Below are positions 53,360 through 61,931 of a stretch of DNA of 64,000 nucleotides, one piece after another. The notes beneath the pieces were generated by a model. The model was not told the DNA's origin. It did not search any database and worked only from the letters and a program-made list of their open reading frames with translations. The stretch comes from Dyadobacter subterraneus (GTDB lineage: Bacteria > Bacteroidota > Bacteroidia > Cytophagales > Spirosomataceae), in assembly GCF_015221875.1 (NCBI RefSeq), contig NZ_JACYGY010000002.1:1425573-1489572 (forward strand). Direction: 5' to 3'. Positions within the stretch are counted from its first letter, which is position 1; the number at the start of each line of letters is the position of its first letter. The translations under genes and the position numbers were made by a program.

Positions 53360-55234
53360 TTATTTTAGAACGGGTAATATGATGTTGCTGCTGTTTTTTA
53401 GGTCGTGGTGAACTGTGATTTTGGCGGATTGGAAATCTGATTCGTTGGCTTCAAAAATGTTTATGAATTTTTGTGGGTTACGGTCTACCAAGGGGAACCA
53501 GCTGCTTTGGATTTGTACCATCACGCGGTGACCCTTTTTGAACGTATGCGCAATTTCGTTTAGTTTGAACGAAACTTTTTCAACTTTGTCTTTAACAAAC
53601 GGCTCTGGTTTTGAGAAGCTGTTACGGAATTTTCCACGGAACACTTCTGCGCGAACCATTTGCTGATAACCGCTCATATCCAATGGTTTTGGTTGTCCGC
53701 GTTGCACTTGTGCCGGCAAACTATCAGGCCATACATCAATCACTTTTACAACAAAATCAGCATCCGTTCCGGTGATTGAAACGAAAAGATTTGCCGTTAT
53801 TTCACCCGTTAAAGTCAAATCTGAGGTTAAGGAATCCGTTTGGAAATAAATTACATCAGGTCGGCGGGAAGCGAAACGCTGATCTTCAGCCATGTATTTA
53901 TTATTCCGGTCGCCGCTGATTTCGTTGGTATAGGGAACAGGTTTGGCGGGATCGCTGATATAATCGGTAACCGCTTTTGCCACCTTCGGTTTTTCAGTTG
54001 AAAGTTTTCCTTTTGATTGGAAATAAAATGTTTCCGGCTGACTGTTTTTTGGTGGCCAAACTTCATAGTTTTTCCATTGATTGGAACCCGTTTCAAAAAC
54101 GGTCGCTTCCGCCTGGTTAAATTCACCTTTATCTTTCAAATAAAAATTGAAAAACCTGGTCTCGATTTCATTCTGGTAGTATTGGTTTAAGTCTGCGCCA
54201 AACTGATAATCTGCAAAAGATTTCCAGCTAGGAGAGGCCCAGCCGCCGTGTGTCCACGGACCCATAACCAATCTCGTATTATTGTTTGGTGATTGTTTTT
54301 CAATGGCAGAATAGGTTTTCAAAGCACCGTACAAATCTTCGGCATCAAACCAGCCACCAACCACTAAAACAGCCGGTTTTATATTATTTAAGTGCTTTTT
54401 GATATTTCTGGATTGCCAGAATTCGTCGTAAGTATCATGAGAAGTAACTTGTCGCCACACACTTTTGGGATCAGAAAAATAAGCGTTGGTATTTGCTTTT
54501 TTTAACGGACCAAAATCAAGAAAATATTGATATGCGTCACTGAAATCGGCATTGAAAAATGGTTTGTAACTCTCTCCGTTCGCACTTTTCGGACCGTCGA
54601 AATGGCTGTAAAAACCGAAATTATCCATCAGGAAAAAAGCTCCGTTGTGATTACAGTCGTCTCCCAAAAACTCATCTGACATAGGTGCCTGCGGCGAAAC
54701 TGCTTTTAAAGCCGGGTGCGCGTCAGGCAAAGCGGCTGAGGAATAATACCCGGGAAAGGAAATTCCATAAATCCCAACTTTACCATTGGAGGCAGTATTT
54801 TTTAAAAGCCATTCAATCGTGTCATAGGTATCACTGGATTCATCGACGTCTTGTTTTGTTTTTTTATTATCGATTGCCGGTGTCATTTCCCGGAAATTCC
54901 CTTCGCTTTTGTATCGACCACGCGCGTCCTGATAAACAAAAATGTATTTTTCTTTCATCAAAACACCATTCGGTCCGATGCGTGGACGGTAATTATTGAC
55001 ACCATACGGGCGACAGGAATAAGGCGTTCGTTGCATCAGAATCGGATACTTTTCGTCTGTGTCACGTGGTGTGTATATGGCGGTATAAAGCTTCACGCCA
55101 TCCCGCATTTCAATGAATTGTTCCGTTTTTTGATAGTTTTTCCGGACCCAGCCCGTGTCAGGCATCGCCGCATTCTGGGCATCGGAAAGAAGTGGAATGA
55201 AAAATAGAAAGAGGTAAAAAATTCTGTGCTTCAT
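53360..55234 (-). CDS. CocE/NonD-family X-Pro dipeptidyl-peptidase-like hydrolase, exported
   Basis: A 624-residue protein with a signal peptide (MKHRIFYLFLFFIPLLSDAQ). The S15/CocE alpha/beta-hydrolase core holds YPILMQRTPYSC, VYQDARGRYKSEGNF, the nucleophile elbow YGISFPGYYS (Ser about 163), an Asp in GGWFDAEDLYG and a His in GPWTHGGW. Residues 420-620 form the jelly-roll domain. Relatives include alpha-amino-acid ester hydrolases and glutaryl-acylases. A link to B12 metabolism is not obvious; it lies between cobB and the PepSY gene on the same strand. Confidence 0.87.
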   Translation of the reverse strand: MKHRIFYLFLFFIPLLSDAQNAAMPDTGWVRKNYQKTEQFIEMRDGVKLYTAIYTPRDTDEKYPILMQRTPYSCRPYGVNNYRPRIGPNGVLMKEKYIFVYQDARGRYKSEGNFREMTPAIDNKKTKQDVDESSDTYDTIEWLLKNTASNGKVGIYGISFPGYYSSAALPDAHPALKAVSPQAPMSDEFLGDDCNHNGAFFLMDNFGFYSHFDGPKSANGESYKPFFNADFSDAYQYFLDFGPLKKANTNAYFSDPKSVWRQVTSHDTYDEFWQSRNIKKHLNNIKPAVLVVGGWFDAEDLYGALKTYSAIEKQSPNNNTRLVMGPWTHGGWASPSWKSFADYQFGADLNQYYQNEIETRFFNFYLKDKGEFNQAEATVFETGSNQWKNYEVWPPKNSQPETFYFQSKGKLSTEKPKVAKAVTDYISDPAKPVPYTNEISGDRNNKYMAEDQRFASRRPDVIYFQTDSLTSDLTLTGEITANLFVSITGTDADFVVKVIDVWPDSLPAQVQRGQPKPLDMSGYQQMVRAEVFRGKFRNSFSKPEPFVKDKVEKVSFKLNEIAHTFKKGHRVMVQIQSSWFPLVDRNPQKFINIFEANESDFQSAKITVHHDLKNSSNIILPVLK

Positions 55235-55354
55235 AGGAGTCGGCGATTGGTGTTTATTGTTGTCTTAACAAAAATACATTAAGAATCGGGTTTGTTGGTA
55301 TTTGACAATTTTTAAGTTCATGTTGATGGTTTTTGGATATTTACACAAGCCATT

Positions 55355-55556
55355 CCTATGGAACGAAGGCCATCAAGATTCATAATTTGTAGCTACCAAC
55401 GAGCCGTCCCTTTGGAACGTTTTTATTTAGCGAGTCTATAATTTTATGTGATACATCTTGGCTACCATTTATTCGTCCAAAAGGGACGTTTGGTGGGTAG
55501 GAGTTGGATGCGTTATCCACCATTTCGTTCCTTAGGAACGTCTCGTGAATATCTCT
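55355..55556. repeat. Composite REP-like cluster 4
   Basis: It fills most of a 330-base gap without genes. The order is CATTCCTATGGAACG, CTACCAACGAGCCGTCCC with GGAACG, CGTCCAAAAGGGACG with TTTGGTGGGTAG, and CGTTCCTTAGGAACG with TCTCGTGA, the same dyad-symmetric plan as clusters 1-3. Confidence 0.75.
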
Positions 55557-55564
55557 TTTAAATT

Positions 55565-57085
55565 TCATATAATCATTTTCGTCTTTAACCCCACTTTCGC
55601 TTTCTTCTTCGTTTTTCTCCTCAACCATTTCCACGTTAACACCAATCCCGTACTGCTCGCAGCCAATCCACCAAGCATTAAAATGATCACTACAATATCC
55701 CAAAGCGGCCTTTTGTAGAGAAGAAAACTGAAATCCAGACTATGTAAACCGTTGTATAACCATCTTTCCAAACGACTTTTCTTCTCATGTTTTAATACAA
55801 CCTGACCCGTTTTTAAATCAACATAATACCAGGTTTTTTCCGGCGTATTCATTTTGACACGCAATACCGGTAGACGTTTATCCTTATTTTTTGTGTAATA
55901 ATAATCGTCATAATCTGTTAGGACTACGGCTTCTTCTAAACTTGCACCCGGGTTCAAATCCATAATATTTTTAACAAATGGTTTTGAAGGAAAAAGCGCA
56001 AAGGGTTTATTTTCGGAATTGTCAGCGGATAATAATTCTGTGTGCATTTCATCCTGATAGCCAATAAAATACGGTTTTCCCTGAATTTGTGTAAAGTGAA
56101 TTTCCTTTAAAGCAAGATTGCTTTTGAATATTTTCGAGGCATTAACCGGACTTAGCGCAAAAAGTTTTGGACTGAAAATTCCGCCGGTCCATTGTTTATT
56201 TTCTTCCGGATTCAGTCTTGTAAAAGGCGCCCAATCCCAAGGTGTCATAGATAACAAACCGCTGAAAACCCAGGTGAAAGCGAAAATTCCAAAAACAAAT
56301 CCAGTGTAATGATGCCAGCGAAACCACTTCTTTTTATACGGACTAAATGCCAGCGAATCTTTGTTTTTTCTTTTGTAACGGATAAAGCCCATGGCAATTC
56401 CGGCACTACACATTAGTGTCCCAAGCGAAGAAGTCCAGACAATGATATCATTCCAGAGCGGGCGGTTTCTCAATAAAACGGTTGGGTAAATCCAGTGCGG
56501 AATAGGGCCAAGCCAGGCTAAAAAGCGTTGTTTGACATTCACCATTTGTACTACTTCTCCGGTTTGTGTCGAAACATATACATAGGTTTTTTCGGGATCA
56601 TTCATCTTAAACCGATGCACCGGCGGCTGATACCCTATGGATCGGGCGCCCGCCATCCACTGATCGATTTCAGTAAGTGTTTCAAGTTTTTCCGGCTGAC
56701 ATCTGTTTTTTACAAAAGCAATAGCCAGTTTTTGTGCGAGTATCGTATCGGTTGGTGCTAATAATTCGCCGTTATCTGCGTAGATCGCAAGATTTTTATT
56801 TTGAATGGTCGTGATGCGGTAGACAGGTCTTTCCAGTAACATGCCTAATCTGGCAGCTCTGAGCGTATCGGTGATATTTGCTTTTTGAAGTGCTTCGTTT
56901 AAAGTGAATTTTGTCCGGCTAAGATCTATAACCGGGAGATTTTGTAATTTTTCATTTTGCTTCATTGTCGGGTATTTGACATACATCATGGCAAAACCCG
57001 ATAAAAACCAGATTACAAAAAGCAGACTTAATGCAAAGCCGAGGTAGCGGTGAAAAAGAAGGGTGTATTTTGTAATGGTTTTCAT
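55565..57085 (-). CDS. PepSY-associated transmembrane protein
   Basis: I start at 57085 (MKTITKYTLLFHRYLGFALS); the upstream in-frame start adds 16 residues in a region of repeats. The 506-residue protein has four main membrane helices and two PepSY-like periplasmic domains, with LFHRYLGFALSLLFVIWFLS, RWHHYTGFVFGIFAFTWVFS and WYYVDLKTGQVV. It has paired His in HRYLG and HHYTG that may bind haem. Such proteins accompany TonB receptors and are thought to be reductases for imported ferric or corrinoid chelates. It follows the riboswitch-controlled receptor. Confidence 0.82.
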   Translation of the reverse strand: MKTITKYTLLFHRYLGFALSLLFVIWFLSGFAMMYVKYPTMKQNEKLQNLPVIDLSRTKFTLNEALQKANITDTLRAARLGMLLERPVYRITTIQNKNLAIYADNGELLAPTDTILAQKLAIAFVKNRCQPEKLETLTEIDQWMAGARSIGYQPPVHRFKMNDPEKTYVYVSTQTGEVVQMVNVKQRFLAWLGPIPHWIYPTVLLRNRPLWNDIIVWTSSLGTLMCSAGIAMGFIRYKRKNKDSLAFSPYKKKWFRWHHYTGFVFGIFAFTWVFSGLLSMTPWDWAPFTRLNPEENKQWTGGIFSPKLFALSPVNASKIFKSNLALKEIHFTQIQGKPYFIGYQDEMHTELLSADNSENKPFALFPSKPFVKNIMDLNPGASLEEAVVLTDYDDYYYTKNKDKRLPVLRVKMNTPEKTWYYVDLKTGQVVLKHEKKSRLERWLYNGLHSLDFSFLLYKRPLWDIVVIILMLGGLAASSTGLVLTWKWLRRKTKKKAKVGLKTKMII

Positions 57086-57105
57086 GTTGGGAGTTTGATA
57101 TTGAT

Positions 57106-57229
57106 ATTTCGATTGGCAACTGGTAGTCGCCAATCGAAATGTTTGCGGTTAAATATTTCAGTGCGAGGCACCTTTCCGAATCTGGGCAGGGCGGCTTTTA
57201 CTACAAATATTCCGGTGCGCTGCACCTTT
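57106..57229. repeat. Intercistronic hairpin and GGTGC-type repeats
   Basis: ATTTCGATTGGC (57106-57117) pairs perfectly over 12 bp with 57129-57140. Two related units, AAATATTTCAGTGCGAGGCA (from 57151) and AAATATTCCGGTGCGCTGCA (from 57205), each end in CACCTTT-type sequence. They lie between the receptor stop and the PepSY start, and resemble the repeats at 10060-10160. Confidence 0.6.
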
Positions 57230-59632
57230 TTAGATGCTGTATTTTAAGCTCAACAAGAAATTTCTAGTTGGTCCGGGTGAGAACTGGTTGGCAAAAATGG
57301 CATTCGCGAAATATTTTTCGTTTAATACATTGTTGATATTGAATCTTAAACCGACACGTCCAACGCGATATCCAAACGCAAGATCTGTTGTGGTGTAGCC
57401 ATGCAATGCGTAATCATTAGCACTTGTGGTAAAAGTTTCGCTCATATAATTTGCTCCGGCACCTATACTCAAACCTTTTAAGGCAGTCGTTTGCAATTCA
57501 TAGTTCAGCCAGGCGTTCAACATATTGGTTGGTGCAAAAGCCACTCGTTTTCCGGCAGCAGCGTTAATTTCTGCGGTTTTGTATGGCAAATATTTCGCTT
57601 TTGAATAAGTATAGCCAGCCGTCACATCCAGACCGGGCAGAAGATTTCCGCTGATTTCTGCTTCAAAACCTTTTGATTCTGCCGAACCGATGCGTTTGTA
57701 AATTCCACCTGGCAAAGCTTCCAGCTGATTATTTTTCCGCATGTAATAAAAAGCAAGATTGGCAGCCCATCTCGAAGATAATTCCAGGCGACTTCCTACT
57801 TCTCCCTGATATCCTGTTTCAGGGTCAAAAGTTTCTCCGTTTGGCGCTACTCGGCGCGAGGGTTTGAAGTAAGTTGAGTAAGATCCGTAAACAGACAAGG
57901 ATTCTATTGGCTGATAAACCAATCCTGCACGGTAGGTTAAAGCTGCTTTTGAAATAGTAGACTTAGCTCCCTTTTCTGTCACATTTCTGTCAGCATCGAC
58001 CAAATTCGTATAGTAAGTCCCGTCGAAAATATCGTAACGAAGACCAGCCAACGCTTTCAGATTTTCCGTGATTTTGATCCAGTCCTGCACATAAATTCCG
58101 TGAACATTTTCCATAGTTGCACGGTAATTTTTGTCTGTAAAATTGATATATCCCTGATTCAGAATTGGGTTGTTAACATCAATGGTCATGTTTTTTCCAG
58201 GGCCGTAAACATCGCCATTGTAGGTTTTTCTGTTCAAAAAACTTAGTGAATAACCAACCAGCAGTTTGTGCTCAATATTTCCGGTATTGAACTCATAAGT
58301 CAATTCCAACTGGTTTTGTAAAGGTTTTGTCAAGTGGTTAAAATAAAAAGGATATGACCGATTTATTGAATCCAGTGTAGCATTTGGCGTTAATTCTTCT
58401 GTTGAAAAGTAATTGATGTTATCATCGTAATAGGAAAGCTGATTTGAGATTTTCAACCTTTCATTAAACTTGTGAATGTATTTTAGCTGATAATCATAGC
58501 GGGTATGTTTCAGGAAATCGGCCGGGTCATTGTAGCGCGTATTAACATTCAAACCTGGTATTGTTTTGCTTCCTTCAAGCATTGGAATTCCGGCATCAGT
58601 ATCATAAATATCTTTATTTGCTCCAACGGTCAGATAGAATAAATCTTTGTCAGTCGGGGTATATTCTAAGGCCAGATATCCATTGTTGGTATTCGAACCG
58701 GAATGACGATAGCCGTCTGTATCCGACATTCCAAAATCTATGCGGTAACGTAATTTATCACTGACCGCTCCACCGGCACCGGCACGTATACGTCTTGTAT
58801 TAAAACTTCCATACGTAGCAGAAAAATCCGCTTTGAAATTTTCAGTAGGTCTTTTTCTGGCAATATTGATAATTCCACCCAAAGCGGAGTGACCGAAAAG
58901 TACCGAAGCTGGCCCTTTCAGAACTTCAATGCTTTCCACATTGGCAAGGTTCGTATTTGGTGCGCTGGTTGAGATATTATGTCTTTCGTCGCGAACACCA
59001 TCAACCAGTAAAACGAAATTTGAAAAACCACGGATCGTAAAATGCTGAAAGCCACCATAAGTATTGTTTGCACGAACACCGGTTGTATTTTTCATCGCTT
59101 CACCCAGATTATCCGCGCCGCGTTGTTCAATAGTTTTTACAGAAACCGTCGAAGTGGTGATGGGCATATCACGTAAGGCAACGTCAATTTTATTTACCGA
59201 AGAAAAAGAGCGGTTTGATACCGAACTGATTACTACTTCCGACAATTCGTTGGTCTTACTATTCAGTTTGTATTGTAAAAGTGTTATCTCATTTTGCTTG
59301 ATATCTATGTTTTCTTTTTTTACTTCATAACCAGTCCCACTCGCCAAAAATGTATAATTCCCAGCCGGAATATTTTTGATTTCAAAATGCCCGGATTCGT
59401 TCGTAATCGTGGCGAATGAGGTACCTTCCAAACGGACATGAATACCGATAATCGGCTCTCCTGTCTCACTTTGAATGGAACCGTTTAATGTTCCAAAATG
59501 GTGTGCAAAGACATTATTAATCAGGAAAAATTGAAATAATAAAGCGATTTTCAGCACACAACTGTACCGTTTTTTTTGAAAAATGAGATGGCCGTTTCCA
59601 GTCCGCGGGAAACAGTTTTTTTGCGTTTGCAT
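57230..59632 (-). CDS. TonB-dependent receptor, siderophore-type plug, under cobalamin riboswitch
   Basis: From the ATG at 59632 the product has 800 residues: a basic leader and hydrophobic signal (VLKIALLFQFFLINNVFAHH), a carboxypeptidase-regulatory-like domain (GTLNGSIQSETGEPIIGIHV), a TonB-box region (ELSEVVISSV) and a plug typed as siderophore receptor (FTIRGFSNFVLLVDGVRDER, IEVLKGPASVLFGHSALGGI). The C-terminus ends in an aromatic-rich strand (NFLLSLKYSI), as usual for outer-membrane barrels. Its 5' leader contains a cobalamin riboswitch, so the cargo is likely a corrinoid or a cobalt chelate rather than iron. Confidence 0.87.
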   Translation of the reverse strand: MQTQKNCFPRTGNGHLIFQKKRYSCVLKIALLFQFFLINNVFAHHFGTLNGSIQSETGEPIIGIHVRLEGTSFATITNESGHFEIKNIPAGNYTFLASGTGYEVKKENIDIKQNEITLLQYKLNSKTNELSEVVISSVSNRSFSSVNKIDVALRDMPITTSTVSVKTIEQRGADNLGEAMKNTTGVRANNTYGGFQHFTIRGFSNFVLLVDGVRDERHNISTSAPNTNLANVESIEVLKGPASVLFGHSALGGIINIARKRPTENFKADFSATYGSFNTRRIRAGAGGAVSDKLRYRIDFGMSDTDGYRHSGSNTNNGYLALEYTPTDKDLFYLTVGANKDIYDTDAGIPMLEGSKTIPGLNVNTRYNDPADFLKHTRYDYQLKYIHKFNERLKISNQLSYYDDNINYFSTEELTPNATLDSINRSYPFYFNHLTKPLQNQLELTYEFNTGNIEHKLLVGYSLSFLNRKTYNGDVYGPGKNMTIDVNNPILNQGYINFTDKNYRATMENVHGIYVQDWIKITENLKALAGLRYDIFDGTYYTNLVDADRNVTEKGAKSTISKAALTYRAGLVYQPIESLSVYGSYSTYFKPSRRVAPNGETFDPETGYQGEVGSRLELSSRWAANLAFYYMRKNNQLEALPGGIYKRIGSAESKGFEAEISGNLLPGLDVTAGYTYSKAKYLPYKTAEINAAAGKRVAFAPTNMLNAWLNYELQTTALKGLSIGAGANYMSETFTTSANDYALHGYTTTDLAFGYRVGRVGLRFNINNVLNEKYFANAIFANQFSPGPTRNFLLSLKYSI

Positions 59633-59828
59633 ACTTTTAACTTGTTTAGAGAAATGAGTTAAAAGCTCTTTACAGCATTTTACAATGCAAACGGAGAAAG
59701 GAAAAAAAGACAAGAAAAACGTTTAGAGTCGTACAAAAAGCGCACGACGATCCATGGCAAAATTGCCTGGATATACAAACACCAAACCTGACGAAGCTTC
59801 ATTCCGCGAAAGCATTGTCAACAAAGAA

Positions 59829-60080
59829 AAGGCAGGTCTCCTGACTTGTAACATTTATACCGTCCTTCCCGGGGAATGAATTTTGAATGATAGATTGAGA
59901 GAATGATAGAATGGTGGAGTGCGCCAGATTTTGGAGCCGTCAGCCATTCTAGCATTCTCTCATTCAAAACTCAATCATTGCCCCAGTGGACATTGTTGAT
60001 ATAAACTTTTGATGTTACTTACAGTTGCGCGACAGTTCGTGATTTACACACGATTCCCTATTAATTCACTGATAGTAAAA
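59829..60080 (-). promoter_or_regulatory. Cobalamin riboswitch 1
   Basis: On the minus strand, GGGAATC-GTGTG-AAATCAC and CGCGCAACTGTAA are followed by CCACTGGGG, a long variable stem, CCGGGAAGG, and the B12 box GTCAGGAGACCTGCC (59831-59845). All landmarks of the cobalamin riboswitch are in order. It precedes the TonB receptor by about 200 bases; a GTCGT/ACGAC hairpin with a later T-run near 59700-59745 may be the terminator of the expression platform. It should shut the operon off when B12 is plentiful. Confidence 0.88.
59875..59980 (-). repeat. Palindromic insert inside riboswitch 1
   Basis: About 106 bases between the CCACTGGGG and GGGAAGG landmarks form a long imperfect hairpin. On the minus strand it reads TTGAATGAGAGAATG, AGAATGGCTGA, CTCCAAAATCTGGCGC, then the complement CATTCTATCATTCTCTCAAT. 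The same insert lies at the same place in riboswitch 2. Confidence 0.8.
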
Positions 60081-60157
60081 CCTTTTCCTGTTGGAAAAAT
60101 AAAGAAAAGAACTTATTGAGGCGCAAATGTAGGGTTTTAAATGGAGTAATTGAAAGT

Positions 60158-60400
60158 TTTACGAAACGTTCCTATGGAACGAATGTCCGGAAGCTGATGG
60201 TTTTTCTACCAAAGAAATGTTCCTGCCGGAACATGATGGTTGAATAATGCTAATGTTTTCCTACCAACAAAATACTTTCACTTAGGAAATGTTTACGAGA
60301 AGGAATTCATTTACTTCATTGTCCCATCGGGACATTTCGTTGGTAGAAAGTGGCGATACCATCTGAACACTCGTTCCTTTAGGAACGTTTCGTGATTTTG
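60158..60400. repeat. REP-like cluster 5, upstream of the RAYT gene
   Basis: Units in order: ACGAAACGTTCCTATGGAAC, CTACCAAAGAAATGTTCC with GGAACAT, a decayed CTACCAACAAAATACTTTCA, TGTCCCATCGGGACA with TTTCGTTGGTAG, and CGTTCCTTTAGGAACG with TTTCGTGA. Confidence 0.8.
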
Positions 60401-60515
60401 TTTTGTCGGCTTGTTCCATCTTGGTTATTCGTTCATAAAAATGCGTGAATAATCTTTTGGCTCCTTCTTAATTTTCAATAGATTGCAATTCTAACACACT
60501 ATAAATAAATGTATA

Positions 60516-60976
60516 ATGGCTAATACCTACACACAAATTTATGTCCAATTTGTATTCGCGGTAAAATATCGGGAAGCTTTGATTCAACCTATTTGGAAGG
60601 AAAAATTACACAAATACATCACAGGTATTTTTCAGGAAAATCGCACAAAATGCTTCAAATTAACAGCATGCCTGATCACATTCATATTTTGGTTGGTATT
60701 AGTCCGCATCAATCGATTTCTTCTTTGATTCAAAACGTAAAAACTGAAAGCAGCAAATGGATTAAAACGCAGAATTTCTGTAAGTATCCTTTTGCGTGGC
60801 AGGAAGGTTATGGCGCTTTTTCATATGGAAAAAGTCAGGTGCCCGATGTAATCAGGTACATTCAAAATCAGGAAACACATCATCAAAAGAAAAATTTTAT
60901 GGAGGAATACCGGAAGTTTTTAATTGCTTTTGACATTGATTGGAACGACCAGTATATTTTTAAGGAATTAGAATAG
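60516..60976 (+). pseudogene. REP-associated tyrosine transposase (RAYT, Y1/IS200-like), frameshifted
   Basis: The first frame (MANTYTQIYVQFVFAVKYRE) covers about 45 residues to GIFQEN, then the frame is lost; a second frame, offset by -1, continues HKMLQINSMPDHIHILVGIS and reaches YGAFSYGKSQVPDVIRYIQN. MPDHIHI is the HUH metal site and the Tyr of YGAFSYGKS region or the later RYIQN helix would carry the catalytic Tyr. The break is near 60641-60650 (TCGCACAAAATGC). Either one base is lost, or tRNA-Lys slips -1 on AAA. It lies between REP clusters 5 and 6. Confidence 0.82.
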
Positions 60977-60994
60977 TAGCAAAGATTTTCGGAA

Positions 60995-61440
60995 GTCACG
61001 AAACGTTCCGAAGGAACGCGCAACAATAAGCAATGCATGTATTTTTCTACCAACGAAATGTTCCTATGGAACATGGTGGTTTAATAAGGATACGTTTTAT
61101 ATCAAGAAATGTTCTTGTCGGAACATGGCGATGGGGTTTGTCGTATCTTTCTACCAACGAATGTTCCTATGGAACAGGATTGTTAAATGATGAATATGTT
61201 TTCTGCCGACGAGATGTTCCTATTGAACATGTGCTAGGATTCGGCTTATTCTTTTATAGACGAGATGTTTGTATGTGACAAATTGTTAATAATGAGTATA
61301 TTACATCAATAAGATGTTTTCATTTAGCAATGTTTTGCGATAAAGAATTCACATACTTAATTGTCCCATCAGGACATTTCGTCGGTAGAAAAACATAGCC
61401 AACCCACAACTTTCGTTCCGTTAGGAACGTCTCGTAAAAA
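60995..61440. repeat. REP-like cluster 6, downstream of the RAYT gene
   Basis: The largest cluster, with about nine units: ACGAAACGTTCCGAAGGAAC, CTACCAACGAAATGTTCC, AAGAAATGTTCTTGTCGGAA, CTACCAACGAATGTTCC, GACGAGATGTTCC, several decayed units, TGTCCCATCAGGACA with TTTCGTCGGTAG, and CGTTCCGTTAGGAACG with TCTCGTA. The gradual decay from left to right suggests old amplification. Confidence 0.8.
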
Positions 61441-61514
61441 CCGCTTAAAACTTATTTCCGGCAAAATAATTTTGTCTCACTATAAAATTAAATAGTAAGT
61501 TTGCAGCCGTTAAG

Positions 61515-61785
61515 TGGTGTGTGACGCAAAATTTGCCGAACACTTAAAAGGGAATCCGGTGAAAATCCGGAGTAGTACCCGCTGCTGTAAGTTCACTAAA
61601 AAAGTCACAACATTTTTGCCACTGGGGATAATTTTGAATGATTTAATGAGTGAATGATAGAATGGCTGATAACTCCAAAATCTGGCGCGCTCCATCATTC
61701 TCTCATTCAAGATTCAATCATTCAAAATTAATCCCGGGAAGGCGTTGGGAGACTGAACGAGCCAGAAGACCTGCCATGTAACATC
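61515..61785 (+). promoter_or_regulatory. Cobalamin riboswitch 2
   Basis: On the plus strand AAAGGGAATCCGGTGAAAAT, TACCCGCTGCTGTAA, GCCACTGGGG, a long variable stem, CCCGGGAAGGCG and the B12 box AGCCAGAAGACCTGCC (61760-61775) appear in the canonical order. It precedes the permease gene at 61932 by about 150 bases. GTTAC and TGGCAG near 61818-61832 could pair with CTGCCATGTAAC of the B12-box end, one way for the switch to work, but this is inference. Confidence 0.9.
61627..61733 (+). repeat. Palindromic insert inside riboswitch 2
   Basis: About 107 bases in the same variable stem as in riboswitch 1. It shares AGAATGGCTGA, ACTCCAAAATCTGGCGC and CATTCTCTCATTCAA with the insert of riboswitch 1, in the same orientation relative to the switch. 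Confidence 0.8.
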
Positions 61786-61931
61786 ATATTCGGAATGCTT
61801 TCGGGAAAAAAGGCGTGAAGTTACTGGTTTGGCAGCGTGATTTTTGTTGCTGGGTTGCTTCGTATTGCATTTTCCATAAGTTGCCTGTGATATGGTAAAC
61901 GGGTTTTTCTCAATAACTTATGTGAAAGGAA

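Noticed and set aside
61040..61240. Regularly spaced repeats that resemble a small CRISPR array
   Set aside because: The units are palindromic, vary in sequence and spacing, match the REP family elsewhere in the window, and no cas gene is present.
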